Origin: 12-FULL-44-12b sp964364225
GTDB lineage: Bacteria; Patescibacteriota; Minisyncoccia; Phycocordibacterales; Zambryskibacteraceae
DNA length: 44,525 bases
Direction of reading: 5' to 3'
NCBI GenBank assembly: GCA_964364225.1
Contig: CAYIKP010000006.1
Span: forward strand, 1-44,525
Part shown: positions 38,649 to 44,525 of the stretch, in pieces
Numbering within the stretch: position 1 is the stretch's first letter
Layout of the letters: each line of letters starts with the position of its first letter
Position numbers and translations under genes: made by a program
Notes under the pieces: generated by a model
Told to the model about the DNA's origin: nothing
Database searches by the model: none
What the model saw: the letters and a program-made list of their open reading frames with translations, nothing else

Positions 38649-39053
38649 ATGACAACGCAAACCGAAATGACCTGGAAAGAGATTCACGAGCTCGGAGAAA
38701 GTTTCGTGTCTGGTCTCGAAAATCTGACCAAGGCGCGGGCCGAGCTGAAGAACGTTGTGACGGCCCTCATCGCGTTGGCGGAAAGAGACATCAAGAAGCT
38801 ATCGTCACAGGATATTTCTCACTACAACAATCTCCCTTTCAGTTCGTGGATGTTTGGTGGATTTAAGGGAGAATATTATGTCCGGTGGCAGGGATATGAT
38901 GTTTATATCCACTCAGAAAAGAAGTACTATGAACTCCCACGCGGATTCGTGATGCAGGCGCGTCGCGAAGTCGGCACGCTCGTCCTTGGGTTCATGAGGG
39001 AGTTTGGATTTAATGTCGCAGTCAGTCAGATTTGCGACGCTGGCCGAGAATAG
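38649..39053 (+). CDS. Unrecognised cassette protein downstream of a structured leader
   Basis: 134 residues from ATG 38649, 6 nt after the Shine-Dalgarno. The N-terminal half is helical (WKEIHELGESFVSGLENLTKARAELKNVVTALIALAERDIKKL) and the second half has a beta-rich GEYYVRWQGYDVYIHSEKKYYELP followed by a helix (REVGTLVLGFMREFGFNVAVSQI). No family recognised. Clearly richer in GC than efp and recA, with its own promoter, leader and terminator, between two copies of the 166-bp repeat. Confidence 0.65.
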   Translation: MTTQTEMTWKEIHELGESFVSGLENLTKARAELKNVVTALIALAERDIKKLSSQDISHYNNLPFSSWMFGGFKGEYYVRWQGYDVYIHSEKKYYELPRGFVMQARREVGTLVLGFMREFGFNVAVSQICDAGRE

Positions 39054-39062
39054 CTGGCAACT

Positions 39063-39105
39063 AGCCCCACGATTAGCCCCACAGGCAATCGTGGGGCTTT
39101 TCTTT
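39063..39105 (+). terminator. Terminator with a duplicated arm
   Basis: AGCCCCACGATT (39063-39074) pairs with AATCGTGGGGCT (39087-39098), followed by TTTCTTTT. The loop holds a second AGCCCCAC (39075-39082) able to compete for the right arm. Confidence 0.85.
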
Positions 39106-39157
39106 TGGAAGTTAACTTTATAGCGAGTTTTATTTTCACTATCTATATTTAGAGTGA

Positions 39158-39323
39158 GGGTTAGTTATTTTAGAAGCTCACGAGGCTATTCCTAAATAGA
39201 TTTAGCAAAATAGAAAAACGCCAACTGTCCGAACGAAGTGAGTTTTGGCGTTTTTCGTTTTATGAAGCTTATCTATTTGGGAATTTTCAGCCGAGTGGCA
39301 GTTGATTCTAAAATAACTAACCC
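39158..39323. repeat. 166-bp palindromic repeat (family 1), right copy, inverted
   Basis: Exactly 166 bp, as the left copy, in opposite orientation. Terminal repeats GGGTTAGTTATTTTAGAA (39158-39175) and TTCTAAAATAACTAACCC (39306-39323) are perfectly complementary. They differ from the left copy at three mirrored positions although the 130-bp cores are identical. It ends 9 nt before the recA stop and supplies a bidirectional terminator between convergent genes. Confidence 0.9.
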
Positions 39324-39332
39324 GAACGAATT

Positions 39333-40406
39333 TTATATTTCTTTCAAATGAGAGCGAATATCTTTCATCAGCGCTTTTGAAACGTCCTTGTCTTCACGAA
39401 GGAACTGGCGAGTAGCGTCATAGCCACGGGCAAGCTTTAAATCCCCATATTCATATGTTTGACCATTCTTTTTCACTAATCCAAGCTTTTCGCCAAGAGC
39501 AATCAGTTCTCCTTCACGTGAAATGCCCTCGTTATACATTAGGTCAAATTCGGTTTGTTTAAATGGTGCTGCAACCTTATTTTTTACCACCTTCACTCTT
39601 ACACGCCCACCCATTACTTCTTCACCCTTTTTAATTTGAGCAATCCTTCTAATATCCAGACGAACAGAAGTGTAAAACTTGAGTGCTTTTCCGCCCGGAG
39701 TAGTTTCAGGGTTTCCAAACATTACTCCTATTTGCATTCTGATTTGGTTGATAAAAATGACAATCGTTTTTGATTTCGCAACAATTGCAGTTAATTTGCG
39801 AAGCGCTTGAGACATAAGGCGGGCCTGTTTGCCCACATGGTATGCGCCCATATCTCCCTCAATTTCGTCTTTGGGGGTGAGTGCCGCCACAGAGTCAATT
39901 ACTATCACATCAAGTTTTCCAGAGCGTACCAACGAGTCCACAATTTCTAAGGCTTGTTCGCCTGTATCTGGCTGAGAAATTAGAAGTTCGTTTAATTTTA
40001 CCCCAAGACGTTTTGCGTATTCTGGGTCCAGTGCGTGTTCCGCATCAATAAATGCACAAATTCCTCCGGCCTTTTGTGCCTCTGCAATTACATGAAGAGT
40101 GAGTGTGGTTTTACCACTTGATTCTGGACCAAACACTTCAATTATCCTTCCACGAGGAAGTCCGCCCACACCGAGCGCAGCATCTAAGCCAATTGAGCCG
40201 GTTGAAATTGAATCAACATCAACCCTCCTTGCGTCACCCAACATCATTATTGAGTCTTCACCAAATTTTGTTTTAATCGCCCTTACTGCCTCATCAATTT
40301 TTTTGTTTGATGTAGACTTTTCCTCATTATTTTCAATTGATTTTTTAATAGGCCTGCTATCAATTTTAACTTTTACTGTATTTTCCTTTTTTATTTTCTT
40401 TATCAT
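39333..40406 (-). CDS. recA: Recombinase RecA
   Basis: 357 residues. RecA forms filaments on single-stranded DNA for strand exchange and induces LexA cleavage where present. Walker A GPESSGKT is at 93-100, followed by FIDAEHALDPEYAKRLGV, DVIVIDSVAALTPK (Walker B) and the L2 region FGNPETTPGGKALKFYTSVRLDIRRI. A Lys-rich N-terminal extension of about 30 residues precedes the usual start; an internal start is possible. It overlaps the upstream gene by 4 bp, so they are translationally coupled. Confidence 0.97.
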   Translation of the reverse strand: MIKKIKKENTVKVKIDSRPIKKSIENNEEKSTSNKKIDEAVRAIKTKFGEDSIMMLGDARRVDVDSISTGSIGLDAALGVGGLPRGRIIEVFGPESSGKTTLTLHVIAEAQKAGGICAFIDAEHALDPEYAKRLGVKLNELLISQPDTGEQALEIVDSLVRSGKLDVIVIDSVAALTPKDEIEGDMGAYHVGKQARLMSQALRKLTAIVAKSKTIVIFINQIRMQIGVMFGNPETTPGGKALKFYTSVRLDIRRIAQIKKGEEVMGGRVRVKVVKNKVAAPFKQTEFDLMYNEGISREGELIALGEKLGLVKKNGQTYEYGDLKLARGYDATRQFLREDKDVSKALMKDIRSHLKEI

Positions 40407-40807
40407 ATTTGTGGTTGAGTGTTAGTTTCGGGGGTTGTTGATGCTTTTTGAACTGGCTTATCTCCTAAAACTATTATTTTTTCTTGTAATTTTTTTTCTC
40501 GGCCGAACCTATCCTTGCCCTTTAGGGTTAGTATAACGAGACCTGAAGAGGGGAGCAAACGCTCCCGAAACTCTCCGTCATCATTTATAAATATTTGCTT
40601 GTCATTTAGGGTGAGAAAAGATACGTTTTTTGCAGATCCAGTCACTTCAATAATTGGGCCATTAAGAGTCTCGCCGTCTGAGGGCGATAAAAAGGCTAAC
40701 CTTGGTCCCATAATAAAGTTTCTTGATTGGAATAGAACGTAAAAAATAAGCACAAAAGCGAAAAAATAAATGACATATTTCTTATAAGGCCAGAAATCAA
40801 GAGTCAT
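40403..40807 (-). CDS. Membrane-anchored Ig-like (glucodextranase-B-like) protein
   Basis: 134 residues from ATG 40807. A membrane helix (about 11-29) precedes a single beta-sandwich domain LSPSDGETLNGPIIEVTGSAKNVSFLTLNDKQIFINDDGEFRERLLPSSGLVILTLKGKDRFGREKK, which matches the glucodextranase-B/Ig-like pattern, and then a Thr/Pro-rich tail. It overlaps the end of ftsK by 11 bp and the start of recA by 4 bp. Probably an extracellular structural domain; its link to ftsK and recA is only positional. Confidence 0.7.
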   Translation of the reverse strand: MTLDFWPYKKYVIYFFAFVLIFYVLFQSRNFIMGPRLAFLSPSDGETLNGPIIEVTGSAKNVSFLTLNDKQIFINDDGEFRERLLPSSGLVILTLKGKDRFGREKKLQEKIIVLGDKPVQKASTTPETNTQPQI

Positions 40808-43049
40808 ATTCCTTTTCTTCAGTCTTATCGCCATCCACGTCTTCTGGCTCGTCTACGGCCCCCTCTATATCCATAGGCTCATTCGAAACAATTTCATCAA
40901 TTGCACCACCGGCACTTTCTAACACGTCTCTTGGTTTGGCCCCCGATCCAGGTCCAACAACACCCCTTTCTTCAAGCATATCTATTAAACGAGCGGCACG
41001 TGCATAACCAATTCCCAATTTTCTCTGAAGAAATGAAGTAGAGGCTTTTCCTGCGTGAATAATCGTTTCTCTAGCTTCTTCATATAGATCATCTTCGTCA
41101 GCGCCACCACTGTCGCTCATCAGGTCGGCAGAGAAGATATTTCCTTGTTTTTGTGTTTCGGTGAAATTAATTTCAGATAGAGATGGTTCATAGCTGTCTT
41201 TCAAGTATTTTGTAACTTTTTTTACTTCGTTCTCTGTTATATATGCAGATTGTATGCGTACTGGTTTGCCCATATCACCAGAAATATAAAGCATGTCTCC
41301 AGCGCCCAGTAGTTTTTCAGCGCCAGATGCGTCTAGAATTGTTCGAGAATCAATTTGAGATGCCACCTGCAATGCAATTCTTGCGGGAATGTTGGCTTTA
41401 ATTAAACCAGTGATGACATTCACGCTTGGCCTTTGTGTAGATAGCATTAAGTGAATACCTACGGCACGAGACATTTGGGCAAGGCGTACAATTGCCGATT
41501 CCAGTTCTCTGGGATAGCTTTGCATTATGTCTGCCAATTCATCTATGACAATTACTATAAAAGGCATTGGGTCAACATTTACTCCTTCTGCATCTTTCTT
41601 TTTTCGCGCTTTTTCTATTGCTGGCTCTAAAATGTTTTTATGATACGAATCGATGTCACGAGCGGAATGCTCTTCCAGTAAAGTGTATCTTCGCTCCATC
41701 TCTCGGGCTGCCCATTTCAGAGCCAGTATGGCTTTTTTAGCATCTGTAATTACTGGGGTTAAAAGATGGGGGATAGAATTGTAAAGTGTAAGCTCAACTC
41801 TTTTTGGATCAATCATTATAAACTTGAGCATTTCTGGAGGGTTTTTATATAAGAGAGAAGTTATTAGAGCATGAATGGTTACTGATTTTCCAGAGCCAGT
41901 TGCGCCGGCAATGAGTAGGTGAGGCATTTTTCCGATATTTACAAAATGACATGTTCCAGAAATATCTTTTCCAAGGGCTACCAAAAGTGGTTTTTCTGCA
42001 TTTAAAAACCTATCCTCTGAAAGGAGTGTCCCTAGTCCTATTGTCGTTTTTGCTGTATTTGGTACTTCAATACCAACAAGTGATTTACCGGGAATTGGCG
42101 CTTCAATACGAACTGGGTGGGCAGCGAGAGCAAGCTCCAAATTATTTTGAAGTCCAACAATTTTAGAAAGTTTTACACCCTCTGCCGGTTTTAATGCATA
42201 TCTTGTTACAGATGGCCCGATTGAAACCTCATCCATTTCAACCGCAATACCAAAATTTTCTAATGTACGTTTAATTATATTGGCGTTTGCCTTCACATCA
42301 CCAACTGCTGGCTTTCCACGATCTCGTTCTAGCAAAGAGAGTGGGGGAGGGATAAATTCTTTTGCAAAAAGATTTCTAGGTAATGAGGTAATAAACTCCG
42401 CTGCCTCTACGATTTTATTCTTTGGTTTTTCTTCTGCGCCTTCCTCTTCTTCATATTCCTCTTCTTCCTCCACACCCATTATAATTGTTGGCTCCTCTTC
42501 TTCCTCATCTAGCTCGCTTTTCTTTCTTCTAAAAATTGAAAACAATAACCCCGGACTTAGTGTTGTATCAAAAACAATTGAAAAAGAAATCAGTAGGAGA
42601 GCTAATAAAATAATAGCTGTTACATAAATATCAAAAATACTTATTAAGGGGTTTGCTATAAATACACCCGTAACGCCACCTGCGCCATGAGAAGACATTT
42701 GAATAAGTCCAAGAGAAGAAAGGAAAAAAACTACGGCACCAATTGTTTGTGGTAGCGCAATTCTTTTTGACTCACCCCTAAAAGCTGAAACACAGAATGC
42801 TATCAAAAGTAGGGGAATTATGTAATATCCAAAACCGAAAGCGTAAGAAAGACCTTTGTACACAAACTCTCCAGCGACTCCACCCTTATGCATTGCAGCG
42901 AGCACCAAAATTAGTGTGAAAAGAAGATAAAGGGTGCCCTTTACATAGTGCTTTGTTTCATCCTTTAGGTCGGTCCAGAAGTTTAATTTCCCAGCCAAAT
43001 TAGAATCATCACTGTCATTATTTCGTTTAGTTTTTTTCCTTTTCACCAT
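40797..43049 (-). CDS. ftsK: DNA translocase FtsK
   Basis: 750 residues. An N-terminal membrane domain with four or five helices (about 30-165) is followed by an acidic low-complexity linker (EEEEEPTIIMGVEEEEEYEEEEGAEE), then the alpha-beta motor with Walker A LIAGATGSGKS (about 382) and VIVIDELADIM. A gamma winged-helix domain (about 650-710, ASTSFLQRKLGIGYARAARLIDMLEERGVVG) ends the protein and would read polar DNA sequences. It coordinates chromosome segregation with division. The linker is short compared with E. coli FtsK. Confidence 0.96.
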   Translation of the reverse strand: MVKRKKTKRNNDSDDSNLAGKLNFWTDLKDETKHYVKGTLYLLFTLILVLAAMHKGGVAGEFVYKGLSYAFGFGYYIIPLLLIAFCVSAFRGESKRIALPQTIGAVVFFLSSLGLIQMSSHGAGGVTGVFIANPLISIFDIYVTAIILLALLLISFSIVFDTTLSPGLLFSIFRRKKSELDEEEEEPTIIMGVEEEEEYEEEEGAEEKPKNKIVEAAEFITSLPRNLFAKEFIPPPLSLLERDRGKPAVGDVKANANIIKRTLENFGIAVEMDEVSIGPSVTRYALKPAEGVKLSKIVGLQNNLELALAAHPVRIEAPIPGKSLVGIEVPNTAKTTIGLGTLLSEDRFLNAEKPLLVALGKDISGTCHFVNIGKMPHLLIAGATGSGKSVTIHALITSLLYKNPPEMLKFIMIDPKRVELTLYNSIPHLLTPVITDAKKAILALKWAAREMERRYTLLEEHSARDIDSYHKNILEPAIEKARKKKDAEGVNVDPMPFIVIVIDELADIMQSYPRELESAIVRLAQMSRAVGIHLMLSTQRPSVNVITGLIKANIPARIALQVASQIDSRTILDASGAEKLLGAGDMLYISGDMGKPVRIQSAYITENEVKKVTKYLKDSYEPSLSEINFTETQKQGNIFSADLMSDSGGADEDDLYEEARETIIHAGKASTSFLQRKLGIGYARAARLIDMLEERGVVGPGSGAKPRDVLESAGGAIDEIVSNEPMDIEGAVDEPEDVDGDKTEEKEYDS

Positions 43050-43282
43050 GTTCAGTACATTTTACTCCCTCGCCAATCAAAGAGAAAGGGAATTTAGTTA
43101 GATTTTGAGCTGTAAAATCGGTTTATTTGAATTAAATAAATTAAAATCTTTTTATTTATACAGTGCTAATTTTTTGTTTAGTTTTCTATTAAACAGTCAG
43201 GGCAGAATATAACGAAAATGGTTGTAAAGGGCGCCCCTTGCTTTTTATTGTGTCCGTTATATAATAAAGGACAAATACGAAA
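43050..43282. other. Divergent intergenic region between ftsK and the HTH gene
   Basis: 233 nt without a gene. Plus-strand TATAAT (43260-43265) lies 18 nt before the HTH-gene ATG and is a likely -10, with AAGGA nearby as a poor Shine-Dalgarno. TAAAAT on the minus strand near 43060 could serve ftsK. A GTTTAGTTTTCTATTAAAC hairpin is seen near 43175. No other structure stands out. Confidence 0.5.
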
Positions 43283-44107
43283 ATGAACGAAAAAGACATA
43301 AAAGACAATATGTTGGAAAATAAAGGAAAAAACCTTAATTTACCGGCTAATTTGGCTGTTATCCACAAGCAAAGTCTCATAAAAAAAGCAGAAAAAATAA
43401 GTGCGGCCGTCTTTCTAGTTACTAACTTTTTGAACGATCAGGAGCCAATAAAATGGTCTATTAGAAAAGCAACACTTAAAACTATTTCAGCTATTACAAA
43501 GGCATTTTCAAACGATTTTTTAATAAAGAAAAACGCTTTAAATGAAGCAAGGGATTCTATTATTGAGATGTCCTCGTTAATAGAAGTTTCATCACTCTCT
43601 GGAATGGTCTCTAATATGAACGCTAGCGTTTTATTGAAAGAGCTGGGAGATATTTTGGGTGCAGTAGATAGGGAAGAGAATTCTGGGTACAAACCAAAGG
43701 GGTCTAAAATACCAAGAGACTTCTTTCTTATTGATGAGGATAACGGGCTATCCACAGGTGAAGATTTCAATGATTTTCAGAAACAAATTCCAGAAGAAAT
43801 TTTGGTAAAAAATATAAAGGACAAAAATATAAACACGCATACCCACATTCAACTCTCGCAAAACAAATTAGTTCAAAAGGCTAAAGAATATGGTTCTGTC
43901 GCTATAAAGAGAAACAAGAGACAGAGTTTCATTATTCAGGTTCTTAAAAAGAAAAAAGACCTTACGATAAAAGACATTTCTGTAATATTTCATGATTGTA
44001 GTGAAAAGACAATTCAGAGGGAGCTGGCTTCACTTGTTAGCGAGGGGGTTGTTATCAAAGACGGGGAGAGACGTTGGACTAAATACAGTCTGGCCCTATC
44101 AGTATAA
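43283..44107 (+). CDS. Putative transcriptional regulator with C-terminal winged helix
   Basis: 274 residues, soluble. The first 115 residues are helical (HKQSLIKKAEKISAAVFLVTNFL...WSIRKATLKTISAITKAF), followed by a flexible stretch with DFFLIDEDN. The last 70 residues are a DeoR/HTH-like winged helix: RQSFIIQVLKKKKDLTIKDISVIFHDCSEKTIQRELASLVSEGVVIKDGERRWTKYSL. The HTH is consistent with DNA binding. It is transcribed divergently from ftsK; target unknown. Confidence 0.7.
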   Translation: MNEKDIKDNMLENKGKNLNLPANLAVIHKQSLIKKAEKISAAVFLVTNFLNDQEPIKWSIRKATLKTISAITKAFSNDFLIKKNALNEARDSIIEMSSLIEVSSLSGMVSNMNASVLLKELGDILGAVDREENSGYKPKGSKIPRDFFLIDEDNGLSTGEDFNDFQKQIPEEILVKNIKDKNINTHTHIQLSQNKLVQKAKEYGSVAIKRNKRQSFIIQVLKKKKDLTIKDISVIFHDCSEKTIQRELASLVSEGVVIKDGERRWTKYSLALSV

Positions 44108-44472
44108 AAGTTGAGCTTTTTAGCCATATTTACTTTTATATAGCTGTATCTTTACTAAAAACCTCTTTTTTGTTAGTATTCATACCAAGCTTATCTTGGA
44201 GGCCAACGCGGATAGTAATCACTATCCACATAGGACATGTCCTTTCAAAATGAGCAGAGGGTTATAATTACCCTCAAGCCTATTTTTTGTCTCTAAAAAA
44301 GATAAAGAATGGTGCTTCATCTCAACTCTTTTCCAGTCGTCGAGTGCCTACCGAAAGGTTCGGGCGTGATTGGTGAAGAGAGTGGAGCATTAATAAGTTC
44401 GTTATTAACCCGTCCGTGCGCAAATTATTATTTCAAAGTCGCACTGGACGTCCAAAATTACAAAACAAACAA
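44108..44472 (+). promoter_or_regulatory. Long structured leader before a secreted protein
   Basis: 365 nt without a gene. Several hairpins lie in series: GGATAGT/ACTATCC (44210-44227), AGGACATGTCCT (palindrome), GAGGGT/ACCCTC (44257-44275) whose loop holds TATAAT (44263-44268), CCGAA/TTCGG near 44335, and GTCC..TGCG/CGCAC..GGAC around 44413-44452. One or more could be promoters, but the density suggests a structured 5' leader or an RNA gene. Class unknown. Confidence 0.45.
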
Positions 44473-44525
44473 ATGAGTAGAAAATTCGTTTTAGGTTTGG
44501 CAGTCTTGGCTTTAGCTTTCAGCGT
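44473..44525 (+). CDS. Start of a secreted protein (truncated by window end)
   Basis: Only the first 17 codons are in the window: MSRKFVLGLAVLALAFS. A short basic start followed by a hydrophobic Ala/Leu run is a signal peptide or anchor. Nothing more can be said of the product. The long leader in front suggests it is highly or specially regulated. Confidence 0.6.
   Translation, partial: MSRKFVLGLAVLALAFS

Noticed and set aside
37446..39323. A composite transposon with insertion-sequence ends
   Set aside because: No transposase gene lies between or beside the repeats and no target duplication is visible; the repeats are too short for autonomous elements. Kept only as palindromic repeats.
1..44525. 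CRISPR arrays, rRNA genes, prophage structural genes, integrase
   Set aside because: No regularly spaced direct repeats, no rRNA-like sequence and no recognisable phage or integrase protein on either strand.

Overview
Organism: the window looks like a chromosomal segment of a Patescibacteria/CPR bacterium, most likely a Parcubacteria-type lineage. The reasons are an AT-rich core of short, tightly packed genes, translation genes with CPR-style peculiarities (EF-P with an unusual tip loop, MetRS with HVGF in place of HIGH, RecO without a zinc finger) and many small membrane or unrecognised proteins. At least fifteen genes have a -10 box exactly 7-8 nt before the start codon and no Shine-Dalgarno, which points to leaderless mRNAs. 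TGA is used as a stop, so this is not a TGA-recoded lineage. The assignment is inferred from gene content; no marker phylogeny was run.

Layout. 0-1.2 kb: tRNA-Val (minus), tRNA-His (plus) and a CCA-adding-like nucleotidyltransferase. 1.3-2.2 kb: an ArsR/BigR-like repressor with a clear operator, a glutaredoxin and a membrane-anchored rhodanese, probably a sulfur/thiol stress operon. 2.3-3.2 kb: folD. 3.2-11.1 kb: a copper and thiol-redox locus (CsoR with its operator, CopA, small Cys/His-rich membrane proteins, a DUF1573 protein, CcdA, an unrecognised secreted CC...H...C.H protein, an HMA-DsbD_2 fusion and a cupredoxin). 11.1-15.6 kb: surface and membrane proteins, an EamA transporter, an RlmI-like methyltransferase and a SIMPL protein. 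15.6-17.3 kb: a small structured RNA with a 13-codon ORF, then secE-nusG-rplK. 17.4-21.2 kb: nucleotide metabolism (a nucleoside deoxyribosyltransferase-like protein, a double-domain ThyX-like protein, dCTP deaminase, dTMP kinase). 21.3-35.6 kb: argS, ileS (with an embedded histidine-phosphatase domain), recO, a surface protein, glyS, an M16 protease, an AI-2E-family permease, metG and tatD. 36-37.4 kb: rpsF-ssb-rpsR. 37.4-39.3 kb: a segment with efp flanked by two inverted 166-bp palindromic repeats. 39.3-43 kb: recA, an Ig-like protein and ftsK on the minus strand. 43.3-44.5 kb: an HTH regulator, a long structured leader and the start of a secreted protein.

Two gene styles are interleaved. 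The core is AT-rich and often leaderless. Scattered between core genes are self-contained units of higher GC, each usually with a sigma70-type promoter, a structured 5' leader, a real Shine-Dalgarno and a strong hairpin terminator (around 13.4-13.9, 15.6-15.9, 17.4-18.3, 30.3-31.0, 35.6-36.0 and 38.5-39.1 kb, plus thyX-like and tmk). Most encode proteins I do not recognise. This cassette-like class, the IleS-phosphatase fusion and two families of palindromic repeats are the most noteworthy observations. No CRISPR array, rRNA gene or recognisable insertion-sequence transposase is present.
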